A DNA stretch of 64,000 nucleotides. Source: Chloroflexota bacterium (GTDB taxonomy: Bacteria; Chloroflexota; Dehalococcoidia; Lucifugimonadales; Australimonadaceae). The notes beneath the pieces are model-generated. The model was not told the origin of the DNA. It made no database searches and saw only the letters and a list, made by a program, of their open reading frames with translations. The stretch covers positions 1 through 64,000 of the forward strand of contig VXQP01000073.1 of the NCBI GenBank assembly GCA_009838965.1, given 5' to 3'. Shown here in pieces: positions 27,159 through 36,053 of the stretch (position 1 is the stretch's first letter; each line of letters starts with the position of its first letter). A program made the position numbers and the translations under genes.

Positions 27159-27653
27159 TCAGACGAGCAGCCGGTAGACCGGCGGGGTGAGGATCCCCGC
27201 CACGATGGGGAAGGGCAGGTTGACGAGCATCCGGCTCGTTGTGAAGGCACCGCCCAGGAACGGAAGCTCCCACATGACCGTGCGCGTGAATGGGATGGTG
27301 TTCCAGGCCGTGATGAGCGCCGCGACAGGCCCGACGCCCGCGCCCGCAAGGAAGATGGATGCAGCGAGCGGGATGACGACGTACGGTCCGCCGGGGATGA
27401 ACATCCCCACCGCCGCGCCGATGAGGATGCCCGTGAAGCCGGACTCGTCGCCGATCCAGCGGGTGATGACCTCCTGCGGCAGGATGACCTGCGTCATCCC
27501 CGCAAGCACCATTCCCAGCACGAGCATCCGCGCTACGGAGCGTAACAAGAGAGCGCTCGTTTCCACACCATAGCGCATACCGGCCAAGCCGTCCTTGCGG
27601 AAAACCAGAAACAAGGTAAGGCCGACGAGTCCGGCCAGCAGATAGAGTGTCAT
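27159..27653 (-). CDS. DUF318-type permease, half-gene B
   Basis: A 164-residue membrane protein equal to one repeat of the two-repeat DUF318/YraQ permease family (usually ~300-350 residues in one chain). It carries the signature IGAAVGMFIPGGPYVVIP and later VMWELPFLGG. Its start overlaps the end of half-gene A by four bases (ATGA), so the two are made in step and presumably assemble as a heterodimer. YraQ/ArsP relatives export organoarsenicals or other small solutes; the substrate here is unknown. Confidence 0.8.
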   Translation of the reverse strand: MTLYLLAGLVGLTLFLVFRKDGLAGMRYGVETSALLLRSVARMLVLGMVLAGMTQVILPQEVITRWIGDESGFTGILIGAAVGMFIPGGPYVVIPLAASIFLAGAGVGPVAALITAWNTIPFTRTVMWELPFLGGAFTTSRMLVNLPFPIVAGILTPPVYRLLV

Positions 27654-28243
27654 TCCGTCCGCTCCTGCTCCGCCCCGCCGATACGCGACCGTGCCGCTTC
27701 CTGCGCGCCGCGCGGCATGAGGCGGAATACGACCGGCACGAGCAGCGTCCCGACGCCGATCAGCCAGAGGGTGGAGAGTGTCTTCGCCAGCGCCAGCGGT
27801 ACGCCGAGGAAGGGCAGCTCGTAGACCAGGAAGCGGTTGGCGGTGAAGATGTTCCGCGCAACGGAGAACGCGGAGATGGACGCGATGCCCGCCCCGCCGT
27901 GCATCAGCGCCGCCGCTATCGGATACATGACGTACGGGCCACCTGGGGAGAGCACGCCCGCCGCCGCGCCGATGAGCACACCCTTCACCCCGGCTTCGTC
28001 ACCCATCCAGCGTCCGACCACTCGCGGAGGAAAGAGGACGGTCAAAAGTCCGGCAAGGATGAAGCCGAGGAACAGAGCAGGCGCGGCCTGCCGGATGATG
28101 AACAGCGAGTTCTCGCCGCCTTCACGCAGACCGTCCACACCGTGCAGGACGAACGCCGCCACTGAAACGACGGCCAGCAGGCTCACCATCGTGATGAGCG
28201 TGGTGTCGCGCCACCACGATTTCTTCTTCTGTGTTTCGCCCAT
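27650..28243 (-). CDS. DUF318-type permease, half-gene A
   Basis: A 197-residue membrane protein with the same repeat as its partner: IGAAAGVLSPGGPYVMYP, then FLVYELPFLGVPLA. The N terminus is cytosolic and basic (QKKKSWWRD), then comes a membrane helix. It appears complete rather than broken: it has a start, a stop and a 4-base overlap with half-gene B, not an interrupted frame. Together the two would equal one full DUF318 permease. Confidence 0.8.
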   Translation of the reverse strand: MGETQKKKSWWRDTTLITMVSLLAVVSVAAFVLHGVDGLREGGENSLFIIRQAAPALFLGFILAGLLTVLFPPRVVGRWMGDEAGVKGVLIGAAAGVLSPGGPYVMYPIAAALMHGGAGIASISAFSVARNIFTANRFLVYELPFLGVPLALAKTLSTLWLIGVGTLLVPVVFRLMPRGAQEAARSRIGGAEQERTE

Positions 28244-28323
28244 GCGGGCTCCGTTCGATATCTTGGGGGCCGCCCGATTCTATCGCCTCAACGGGCGTTT
28301 CACGAACGAGGCTCGTACCCGGG

Positions 28324-29031
28324 CTACTGGATGTCCATCCGGCTGAGACGCCGCACGGTGAGGAGGAAGAACACCACCGTCACCAGCCCTGCGCCAACGA
28401 CGGCAGGGGTCAGTGCGATGGTCAGGTCCTCGCCGAACACGTCGTTGATCCCGTACGCCGTGCCGAAGATGTAACTGCGGATGCTCAGGTAGCGCGTGCC
28501 GCTGAGGAAGGTCGTGATGAGCGCCTCCCAGAGCAATACATAAACGAGGCCGAACCCGAGCGCGCGTGTCGTGAGCAGCCCCAGCCAAGTGAACGCGGAG
28601 GCGTAGGCCACGACGCCAACGACCACTCCGACGGCTGCGGCCAGTGGAGCGTTACCGGTCCCGTCCGGGTCCATCATGGTAATGACTGCTGCGACAGCAG
28701 CCATGAGCGGGGCGGCGACAACCACGGTTGCGGCGAACTTGGCGAGCACGATCGTCCAGCGCGGCACCGGTTTCGTGGTGAGCAGGCTCAGCGTGCGGTC
28801 CTCCACCTCATTCCCGAACGCGCCGGTCGCGAGCACCATGACGGTGATCGGAAGCGTGACGGAGATGACGAGCCCGCCCAGCACGGGTCCGATGAGCGTG
28901 CCCTCTTCCGCGACGGTGGAGTCGAGGATGACTGCCAGTCCCAGGGGGAGCAGCGCGAGGATGATGAGCAGCGCGAGCTTGCGCCTCGTGACCGCCTGGC
29001 GCAGCGCCAGCATGAAGAGCGCTCCGATCAC
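28324..29031 (-). CDS. ABC-2 type transporter permease 2
   Basis: A 235-residue membrane protein with about six helices, the permease of the second exporter in this operon. GNEVEDRTLSLLTTKPVPRW is a typical ABC-2 permease cytoplasmic loop. The GTG start overlaps the upstream ATPase stop (GTGA); an ATG at 29013 is the alternative. It is the last of four overlapping genes, in transcription order ATPase 1, permease 1, ATPase 2, permease 2. Substrate unknown. Confidence 0.82.
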   Translation of the reverse strand: MIGALFMLALRQAVTRRKLALLIILALLPLGLAVILDSTVAEEGTLIGPVLGGLVISVTLPITVMVLATGAFGNEVEDRTLSLLTTKPVPRWTIVLAKFAATVVVAAPLMAAVAAVITMMDPDGTGNAPLAAAVGVVVGVVAYASAFTWLGLLTTRALGFGLVYVLLWEALITTFLSGTRYLSIRSYIFGTAYGINDVFGEDLTIALTPAVVGAGLVTVVFFLLTVRRLSRMDIQ

Positions 29032-29954
29032 CGCTGCACCACGTACGAGAAGACGCTCTCCAGCGAATCGTCCAGCGGTTCGATGCGGTAGAGGCGGCTT
29101 CCGATGTCCTGTGCGAGCCTCGGGGCCATGCGCTGCAGCTCGGCAACGTTGCGGGTGAGCACCTCGATGCTGCCGCTCTCGTCCAGTGAAACGGACTCCA
29201 CCGAATCCAGCGCCACGAGCGCGGCAGCCATCTCCCGCTGCTTCGACGCACCGATGCGTACATGGAACGGACGCTCGTCCAGCTTTTCGCGTATCGCGTG
29301 GAAGTCGCCCGCCGCCGCCAGCTTGCCGCTCACTACGAGCAGGATGCGGTCGGCCAGCGCCTCGACCTCTTCGAGGATGTGGGAGGAGATGAGGATGGCC
29401 TTGCCCTGCGTTGAGAGCCGGGCCACGAAATCGGCGAACTCGACGCGCTGGCGCGGATCGGTGCCGTTCAGCGGTTCGTCCAGTATGAGGACGTCCGGTT
29501 CGTGGACGATGGCCCCCGCAAGCCTTATGCGCTGCCGCATCCCACGCGAGTAGGTGCCCGTGGGCCGGTGTTGCGCATCCTCCAGGTTCGCCGCATGGAT
29601 GGCGCGGTCTACCGCCGCTTCGTCGTTCATTCCCTGCAGGCGTGCGGCCAGCCGCACGAAATCGCGCCCGGTCATGAACGGATAGAGCACGTCGTGCTCC
29701 AGCATCACGCCGATGCGCCGGTACAGTCCGATGTTGCCCTGTACCTCCTCGCCAAGTACCCGCACGCTGCCGCGCGACGGTTTGACGAGACCGCACATCA
29801 TGCTCAGCAATGTCGTCTTCCCTGCGCCGTTCGGGCCGAGGATGCCCGTCACACCGGGGTAGATGTCGAACGAGGCCTCGTTCACCGCAACGACGCTGCC
29901 GTACCACTTCGAAACGTTCTGCACCTCGACGGCCGGTCTGGACGCGGTAGTCAT
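29028..29954 (-). CDS. ABC transporter ATP-binding protein 2
   Basis: A 308-residue ATPase. Walker A is GPNGAGKTT, the signature helix is YSRGMRQRIRL, Walker B reads VLILDEPLNGTD, and the switch His is in ISSHILEEVEAL. A ~90-residue C-terminal extension (FHVRIGASKQREMA onward) is typical of ABC-2 exporter ATPases. The ATG at 29954 overlaps the permease 1 stop by four bases. Confidence 0.9.
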   Translation of the reverse strand: MTTASRPAVEVQNVSKWYGSVVAVNEASFDIYPGVTGILGPNGAGKTTLLSMMCGLVKPSRGSVRVLGEEVQGNIGLYRRIGVMLEHDVLYPFMTGRDFVRLAARLQGMNDEAAVDRAIHAANLEDAQHRPTGTYSRGMRQRIRLAGAIVHEPDVLILDEPLNGTDPRQRVEFADFVARLSTQGKAILISSHILEEVEALADRILLVVSGKLAAAGDFHAIREKLDERPFHVRIGASKQREMAAALVALDSVESVSLDESGSIEVLTRNVAELQRMAPRLAQDIGSRLYRIEPLDDSLESVFSYVVQR

Positions 29955-30928
29955 AGCCGTATCCTCCGATAGCGGTGCCACAGCAGCAGGGCAGGGATGC
30001 CCGTCCACAGCACGTACACGCCGATGGGGAATGCGTCGTGCAGCTCGGCGACGGCCATCGAGGACGGAGAGCCTTCCCCGGGTTCGAGGTCTACATCGAA
30101 CACCATGTTGTTGAGGTTGTCCGTAACGCCGCCCAGGTTGAGCAGGCCGATGTAAGGCGCGAGGTCACCTACAGGACGCGTGCACTCCGTGGTGCTCGAT
30201 ACGGTCCCTCCATCCTGCATGAACTCCTCGGATATGCATTCCTGGAAGGTCAGTCCGTCGCTGATGGAGTTGAGCAGCAGCCATGCCGCGATGATGAACG
30301 CGGCGGCATAGGCGCGTCGCGTCGTGAACGCGGCCACGGCCAGCGGCCCCACCGAGATGAACGTAGCGATGAGCACGCCCATGAACAGGATGCGCGGGAC
30401 GTCCTGCCAGTTGTCACGGATGTAGTCCACCTGGTCGCTGGCCGTGAGTATGAGCCCCGCCTGCAGGACGATCTGTCCGGCGTAGACCAGTACGAGCACG
30501 ATGGCGAAGAACGCAAGGAAGCGCGCGATGAGATAGTCGTTGGAGGTGAGCGGCCGGACCAGATACAAGGGGAGGACGTTGTCACGCCGGTCGGGACAGA
30601 GTAACTCCGGAGCCATGATCGCTCCAAAGATGATGAGGATGACGCTCACGACAGAGTAGTAGTCGGCAGGGCCGGGTATGAACTGCGATGCATCATCGCC
30701 GGCGATCGGGTCAAGGAAGGCGAGGATGGTGACGAAGACGACGGCGGGCGTTATCACCGCCAGGAACAGGCCGACGGGCAGTATCTTTGCGCGCCCCCCA
30801 CGCCCGATGCCAAGCACGGTGCGGACGCCGTTGTCGAACAGGGCCAGCCGCGCGCGGGTCCGGCCTTCCCGTGGCCCCGTGTACCGCTGGTATCCGAGGT
30901 CGAAGACTTCCGCCTCGCGTTCCCTCAC
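29951..30928 (-). CDS. ABC-2 type transporter permease 1
   Basis: A 325-residue membrane protein with about six helices. The N terminus FDLGYQRYTGPREGR is a conserved start of a class of ABC-2 permeases. RRDNVLPLYLVRPLTSNDY is the cytoplasmic coupling loop. A long extracytoplasmic loop (~225-290) holds two Cys (QECISEE, TECTRP) that could pair outside. The GTG start overlaps the ATPase 1 stop (GTGA). Confidence 0.85.
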   Translation of the reverse strand: MREREAEVFDLGYQRYTGPREGRTRARLALFDNGVRTVLGIGRGGRAKILPVGLFLAVITPAVVFVTILAFLDPIAGDDASQFIPGPADYYSVVSVILIIFGAIMAPELLCPDRRDNVLPLYLVRPLTSNDYLIARFLAFFAIVLVLVYAGQIVLQAGLILTASDQVDYIRDNWQDVPRILFMGVLIATFISVGPLAVAAFTTRRAYAAAFIIAAWLLLNSISDGLTFQECISEEFMQDGGTVSSTTECTRPVGDLAPYIGLLNLGGVTDNLNNMVFDVDLEPGEGSPSSMAVAELHDAFPIGVYVLWTGIPALLLWHRYRRIRL

Positions 30929-31827
30929 GCCGGTCTGCTCCTGAAGATGTCGGTGAGGGTACGGCGCTCCGGCGACAGTCGCCGTATACGGGCGCCGGAC
31001 TCGACCGCTGCGTCGCGGATGAGATCGTAATCGGCCTCTCGGGCCTGCTCGATGATGAGCAGCTGGCCGTCGTCCGACGTCTGCACGCCCCTCGCGGCGA
31101 GCGCGGTGACGAACTCCTCGTGACGGTCGGCGACTTCGATGAGCAGCGTCTCGGTCTCCTCGGTGAGCTTCGCGACAGCGCCCTCCTGCGCGAGCACACC
31201 GGATTCGAGCACGATGACCGAGTCAGCGGTGCGTTCCACGTCGCCCATCAGGTGGGTCGAGAGCATGACGCTGATGCCGAACGTATTGGCCGTGCGATGG
31301 ATGAGCCGCAGCATCTCCTGGCGCCCGTCCGGGTCGAGGCCCGCGGTGGGCTCGTCCAGCAGCACCAGCACGGGGTCGTGGACGATGGCTTGCGCGAGTT
31401 TCACGCGCTGCTTCATGCCGGTGGAGTATTCGCCGATGGGCCGGTATCTCTCCTCGTCCAGCCCCACGTGGCGGAGCACGTCGGCGGCCCGGGTCCGCGC
31501 CTGGCCAGGCGGTATGCCGCTCACCTGCGCCATGTGCATCAGGAACTCAGAGGCGGTCATGCTCTTGGGGAGGCAGTCGTTCTCCGGCATGTAGCCGATG
31601 CGGGCGCGCCCTTCGGTGGAGCGGTACGGCTCCTCGCCCAGAAGCATCGCCGAACCTGAGGTCGGTTGGATGAGGCCTAGGAAGAGCTTCATCGCAGTGC
31701 TCTTCCCTGCGCCGTTCGGGCCGAGCAGCCCGGTCACCCCTTCGTGAACGTCGAACGAGACACCATCGAGAGCAACCGTAGAGCCGTAGTGCTTCGTAAG
31801 GTTCCGGGCTTCGAGAAGAGCAGGCAC
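30925..31827 (-). CDS. ABC transporter ATP-binding protein 1
   Basis: A 300-residue ATPase, first of the four-gene exporter operon. Walker A is GPNGAGKST, the signature YSTGMKQRVKLAQAI, Walker B LVLLDEPTAGLD, and the switch His in STHLMGDVE. The C-terminal regulatory part ends LTDIFRSRPA. The GTG at 31827 is chosen because similarity begins there (LEARNLTKHYG). No Shine-Dalgarno precedes it, but TATACT lies six bases upstream, which suggests a leaderless transcript. Confidence 0.88.
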   Translation of the reverse strand: MPALLEARNLTKHYGSTVALDGVSFDVHEGVTGLLGPNGAGKSTAMKLFLGLIQPTSGSAMLLGEEPYRSTEGRARIGYMPENDCLPKSMTASEFLMHMAQVSGIPPGQARTRAADVLRHVGLDEERYRPIGEYSTGMKQRVKLAQAIVHDPVLVLLDEPTAGLDPDGRQEMLRLIHRTANTFGISVMLSTHLMGDVERTADSVIVLESGVLAQEGAVAKLTEETETLLIEVADRHEEFVTALAARGVQTSDDGQLLIIEQAREADYDLIRDAAVESGARIRRLSPERRTLTDIFRSRPA

Positions 31828-31833
31828 GAAGGG

Positions 31834-31839
31834 AGTATA
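31834..31839 (-). promoter_or_regulatory. -10 box of ABC operon (leaderless)
   Basis: TATACT on the minus strand ends six bases before the GTG start at 31827. This places transcription initiation at the start codon. No consensus -35 is seen. It faces the -10 of the mutase gene across 36 bases. Confidence 0.45.
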
Positions 31840-31875
31840 CAGGAAGGCGGAGCGCGAATCGGTTAACCCGCACGC

Positions 31876-31881
31876 TATACT
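31876..31881 (+). promoter_or_regulatory. -10 box of mutase gene (leaderless)
   Basis: TATACT ends seven bases before the ATG at 31889, with no Shine-Dalgarno between. A GGTTAACC palindrome at 31861-31868 lies between the two divergent -10 boxes and could bind a shared regulator. Confidence 0.45.
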
Positions 31882-31888
31882 CTCTCGC

Positions 31889-34849
31889 ATGCACCGCCCA
31901 CCGCGATTCGTCATCGCCACTCCCATCTGCGACGGCCACGACGTTGCCGCAGCGGCCATCACCCGCATCCTGCGCGCGCAGGGCACGGAGGCGGTCTACG
32001 TCGGGTTCAACAAGAGCGCCTACCAGATCGCCAAAGCCGCGTCGGAGGAGGATGCCACCGGCATCGCAATCAGCACTTACAACGGCGGCCACATGTCGTT
32101 CCTGCGCGAGGTGCTCGCCGAGCAGGTGCGACAGGGTATCGCCCACGTCCCGGTATTCGCCGGCGGAGGCGGCACCATCCTCGAGCGCGAGATTGCGCCG
32201 CTGATGCGGATGGGCGTGACGAAGGTCTACCGACCGCCGCTCGACCTCGCCGAGGCCGTGCGCGACATGACCTCGCTCGCTAACGACGCGGCGCATGAGC
32301 AGCCCGCAGCCGTCGGGAACGGCGCTGCGCCGTTCCGCGTACTCGCACAACGGCTGACCGATATCGAATGGAATGGCGCACAACCCGCAGGATCACACAC
32401 CGACGGCAGGCCCCTCGTATGGGGCATCGGCGGACGCGGTGGAGCAGGGAAAAGCACGCTCATCGACGAGCTGCTGCTGCGCTTCCTCCGTTCTACGGGC
32501 GGGCACGTCGCCGTGCTCACCGCCGACCCCACGCTCGGCGACCGCCTGCGCATGGTGCACTGCTACTCGCCGCGCGTGTTCGTTCGCTCCGTCAGCGTCG
32601 GCCCGGGCGATTCGACCGAGGAGAAGACAGCGCCGCTCGTCGCCGAACTGCGCGGGCGCGGCTTCGACCTCATCCTCGTCGAGTCGGTCGGCCTTGGCCA
32701 GAACGAGCTCGGCGTCGCACCCGTCGCCGACGCCTCCATCTTCTGCATGACGCCAGAGTACGGCAGCGACGTGCAGCTGGAGAAGGAAGCGCTGCTACGT
32801 CGGGCCGACCTCGTCGTGATGAACAAGCGCGACTTCCCACAGGCCGAGGCGCGCTACGCCCGGGTACGTCGGTTCGTCGGCGACGATGAGCGCGTATTCC
32901 TCACCGAGGCCAAGCGCTTCGGCGACCCGGGCGTCACCGCGCTGTTCAAGGAGATCGCCCGCCGCTCCGGTCTGCCCCTGTATTCCCCCTCGCCCCTGAA
33001 GGGAGAGGGATGGGGTGAGGGCGAGAGCCCGTCCCCCGTGCCGTTCTCCCGACGCGGCTACCTCGGCGCGGTCGTCGACACACACGAGGCGTACTACGCC
33101 GAGGCCGAGGATGAGGCGGTGCTCGCGTCGAACGGCGGCGCGGCGCGCGACTACCAGGCCGAGTACGACCGCATCTGGCAGACCTACGGCTTCGACGGCG
33201 ACCTCTCGGACACGGTCGTCGAGGACGGCGTCGCATACCGCGAGACACCCAGCGGCCGCGTGCCCGTCGCCCGCGAGACGACTACCGGCATCTGGACGCC
33301 CGTGCTCGGTCTGCCGGACCGCGACGCGAGCCCGCGCCAGATCGTGCGCTACCTCTACACGCAGAACCTTCCCGGCGCGTTCCCGTTCACCGAGGGCGCA
33401 TACCGCTTCCGCCGACGTGACGAGGACCCTATCCGCATGTTCGCCGGACTCGGCATGCCGGAGACGACCAACTCCCGCTTCCACCTGCTCGCCGCCGGGC
33501 ACGGCGCACCGCGCCTCTCCACCGCATTCGACTCGCTCACGCTCTACGGCCTCGACTCCGACGAACCTGGCGCGCTCGCCAAGGTCGGGGAGGGCGGCGT
33601 CGCCGTCGACACGCTCGACGACATGCTGCGCCTCTACGACGGCTTCGACCTCTCACGCACGTCCGTCTCGATGACCATCAACGGCCCCGCGCCCACGCTG
33701 ATGGCGATGTTCCTCGTCGCGGCGCGCAGGCGCGGGTTCGATTGGAAGTCGCTGCGCGGCACCGTGCAGGCCGACATCCTCAAGGAGGTGCAGGCGCAGA
33801 ACGAGGCGCTCTTCCCGCTGGAGCCGTCGCTCCGGCTCATCGCTGATATGGCCGGGTACATGATGCGGGAGGCGCCGAGCTGGTACCCGCTCTCCATCTC
33901 CGGCTACCACATCGGCGAGGCGGGTGCGAACCCGGTGCAGGAGCTCGCGTTCACGCTCGCGAACGGCCTTACGTACATCGAGACGCTGCGGGCGCGCGGG
34001 CTGCCCATCGAGGAGTTCACACGCCGCTTCTCGTTCTTCTTCACGTCAGGCTCCGAGCTGGAGTTCAACGTGCTGGGGCGCGTCGCACGCCGCGTCTGGG
34101 CGGTGGCGCTCAAGCGCTGTTACGGCGTCGAAGGCCCCGGCCTCGCGCTGCGCTTCCACAGCCAGACGTCCGGGCGCTCGCTGCAGGACTCGGAGCCACT
34201 GCACAACCTCACCCGGGTCGCGCTGCAGGCGGAGCACGCCCTCCACAACAACACCAACTCGCTCCACACCAACTCCTACAAGGAGACGTATACAACACCG
34301 CAGGAGGACGACGTCCTGCTCGCGATGGGCAGCCAGCAGATCCCGCTCGTCGAGAGCGGCGACTTCGGCTATATCGAGAACCTCAACCAGGGCGCGTACG
34401 GCCTGACGTACCTGGAGGCGGAGGTCGAGCGCGCCGTGCACCGCATCTTCCGCGAGATCGACCAACAGGGCGGCGTGCTGCCGGCCATCGAGAACGAGTA
34501 CTTCCGCACTGCCATCCAGGAGGAGGTGCAGCGCGAGCGCGGAGCGATGCGCGACGGCAGGCGCCGCGTCGTGGGCGTGAACTACCTCACGAGCAGGGAC
34601 GGGGCAAGGCCGCGTGGCGAACTCGTGCACATCCCCATGAAGGCGAAGCGCGCCCAGGCCGCCCGCACCCGCGCGTTCAAGCGCGAGCACGCCGCCGAAG
34701 CCGAAGCGGCGCTCGAACGGCTGCAGGCCGCCGCCGTCTCCAACGACAACGTCTTCGAGGCCCTGCTCGGCGCCGTGGAGCACGCCACCGTCGGTCAGAT
34801 CACCCACGCCCTCTGGGAGGTCTGGGGCCGCTTCCGCCCGAGCATGTAG
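31889..34849 (+). CDS. icmF: fused acyl-CoA mutase with G-protein chaperone (IcmF-type)
   Basis: A 986-residue adenosylcobalamin enzyme isomerising an acyl-CoA (isobutyryl/butyryl-CoA or a relative). The order is that of IcmF: B12-binding domain (~5-130, CDGHDVAA and STYNGGH), MeaB-like GTPase (~180-375, P-loop GRGGAGKST, NKRD base motif), linker, then the TIM-barrel mutase (~460-980, LPGAFPFTEGAYRF, STAFDSLTLYG, SISGYHIGEAG). It is about 100 residues shorter than usual IcmF. The linker contains YSPSPLKGEGWGEGESPSP, translated from a dispersed palindromic repeat. The zinc alcohol dehydrogenase after it converges. Its role is probably branched or short-chain acyl-CoA catabolism. Confidence 0.85.
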   Translation: MHRPPRFVIATPICDGHDVAAAAITRILRAQGTEAVYVGFNKSAYQIAKAASEEDATGIAISTYNGGHMSFLREVLAEQVRQGIAHVPVFAGGGGTILEREIAPLMRMGVTKVYRPPLDLAEAVRDMTSLANDAAHEQPAAVGNGAAPFRVLAQRLTDIEWNGAQPAGSHTDGRPLVWGIGGRGGAGKSTLIDELLLRFLRSTGGHVAVLTADPTLGDRLRMVHCYSPRVFVRSVSVGPGDSTEEKTAPLVAELRGRGFDLILVESVGLGQNELGVAPVADASIFCMTPEYGSDVQLEKEALLRRADLVVMNKRDFPQAEARYARVRRFVGDDERVFLTEAKRFGDPGVTALFKEIARRSGLPLYSPSPLKGEGWGEGESPSPVPFSRRGYLGAVVDTHEAYYAEAEDEAVLASNGGAARDYQAEYDRIWQTYGFDGDLSDTVVEDGVAYRETPSGRVPVARETTTGIWTPVLGLPDRDASPRQIVRYLYTQNLPGAFPFTEGAYRFRRRDEDPIRMFAGLGMPETTNSRFHLLAAGHGAPRLSTAFDSLTLYGLDSDEPGALAKVGEGGVAVDTLDDMLRLYDGFDLSRTSVSMTINGPAPTLMAMFLVAARRRGFDWKSLRGTVQADILKEVQAQNEALFPLEPSLRLIADMAGYMMREAPSWYPLSISGYHIGEAGANPVQELAFTLANGLTYIETLRARGLPIEEFTRRFSFFFTSGSELEFNVLGRVARRVWAVALKRCYGVEGPGLALRFHSQTSGRSLQDSEPLHNLTRVALQAEHALHNNTNSLHTNSYKETYTTPQEDDVLLAMGSQQIPLVESGDFGYIENLNQGAYGLTYLEAEVERAVHRIFREIDQQGGVLPAIENEYFRTAIQEEVQRERGAMRDGRRRVVGVNYLTSRDGARPRGELVHIPMKAKRAQAARTRAFKREHAAEAEAALERLQAAAVSNDNVFEALLGAVEHATVGQITHALWEVWGRFRPSM
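32986..33030 (+). repeat. dispersed palindrome, family C copy inside the mutase gene
   Basis: CCCTCGCCCCTGAAGGGAGA followed by GGGATGGGGTGAGGG. This is the same sequence family as the repeats at 63475 and 63948 (CCCTCTCCTGAGGGAGAGGG then GGGTGAGGG). It lies in frame in the linker between the GTPase and mutase domains and encodes SPSPLKGEGWGEGES. Confidence 0.85.
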
Positions 34850-34860
34850 GGAAGAGCCCC

Positions 34861-35952
34861 CTAACTCAGCGCGTGGTTGACGACCGGCACCATCGCCGAG
34901 AGGTCGACATGGGACTGGAGCGCCTCGTTCACCTGCGCCAGCGGGTACTGGTGCGTGATCATCTTCTCCACCGGCACGTCGATGCGCGTCCGCATCAGCC
35001 GCATGGAGCGGATGATGTTCTCCACCTTCGAGCCAACGACGCCCGCGACGGTGAGGTCCTTCGCCGCGATGCGCGACGGGTCCATCTCCACCGAGGTTGG
35101 CAGGATGAGGCCGATGACCAGGTACTTGCCGCCGTAGCGCACCATCTGGAACCCCTCGTGGACGGACGTGCGCGCTCCGGACGCCTCGACAACGAGGTCG
35201 GGGCCGCCGCCGGTCAGCTCGCGCACGCGCTCGATGCGCGACTCGGGCGTCGGGTGGTCGGCGAGGTCGATCGTCTCGTCCGCGCCGAGCTCGCGGGCGA
35301 GCGCCAGCCGGTGGGAGGGCGCGCCGATCATGATGGCGCGCGCCGCGCCTCGGGCCTTCGCCTGCACCATCGCGCCCATGCCGATCGGGCCGGAGCCCTG
35401 GATGACAACTGTGTCGCCGGGGTCGGGCGCGTTCAGCTTCCGCAGCCCGCTCATCGTCGTGTGGTTGCCGATAACGGACATCAGCGCCCGCTCAGTGCTC
35501 ATGTCGTCGGGCACACGCATGATGGCCGGGTTCGGCTCCAGCAACAGGTACTGGCCGAAGCCGCCGCGCAGCATCGTGCCGGAAGAGGGGTCGACGTGCG
35601 AGTTGCCATAGTGGATGGCGTTCGTGCAGCGCAGACTCATCAGGCAGTTGTAGCAGTGACCGCACGGCGCGGAGTGGAAGAGCACGCGGTCGCCTTCGCG
35701 GAGCGTCTCGCCGAGGATGTCCGTGCGGATGTTCGCCCCGAGCGCCGCGACGACGCCGATGTTCTCGTGTCCCCAGATGATGGGATGCGGCGCATTCGGG
35801 TTGTACCAGTTGTGCGCGTCCGTCCCGCAGACCGCGGCCATGCTCATCTGCACGAGGATGTTGTCCGGCCCCACGTCCGGCACCGGGAACTCCTGCACCT
35901 CCAACGGGCGCTCCGCTCCGACGAACACCGCAGCCAGGCAACTCTCCGCCAT
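34861..35952 (-). CDS. zinc-dependent alcohol dehydrogenase
   Basis: A 363-residue medium-chain dehydrogenase. Catalytic zinc ligands lie in CGTDAH and GHENIG. The structural zinc site APCGHCYNCLMSLRC has all four Cys. The NAD(P)-binding loop is GSGPIGMGAMVQAKARG. It would oxidise an alcohol or polyol to the carbonyl; substrate unknown. The gene converges on the mutase gene with 11 bases between stops. It is preceded by a 330-base non-coding stretch holding decamer repeats. Confidence 0.88.
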   Translation of the reverse strand: MAESCLAAVFVGAERPLEVQEFPVPDVGPDNILVQMSMAAVCGTDAHNWYNPNAPHPIIWGHENIGVVAALGANIRTDILGETLREGDRVLFHSAPCGHCYNCLMSLRCTNAIHYGNSHVDPSSGTMLRGGFGQYLLLEPNPAIMRVPDDMSTERALMSVIGNHTTMSGLRKLNAPDPGDTVVIQGSGPIGMGAMVQAKARGAARAIMIGAPSHRLALARELGADETIDLADHPTPESRIERVRELTGGGPDLVVEASGARTSVHEGFQMVRYGGKYLVIGLILPTSVEMDPSRIAAKDLTVAGVVGSKVENIIRSMRLMRTRIDVPVEKMITHQYPLAQVNEALQSHVDLSAMVPVVNHALS

Positions 35953-36053
35953 GTCACACGCTCCTCGTTCAGGCTGGCGCGAGTCTAGAAGCGGGCAGGG
36001 GGAGCGTCAACGACGCTGAGGCAAAGGCGCGAAGATCTGCACACGGGGAATTA

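Noticed and set aside
27159-28243. Frameshifted permease pseudogene
   Set aside because: Each half has its own start, stop and a full repeat. The 4-base overlap fits translational coupling, not a broken chain.
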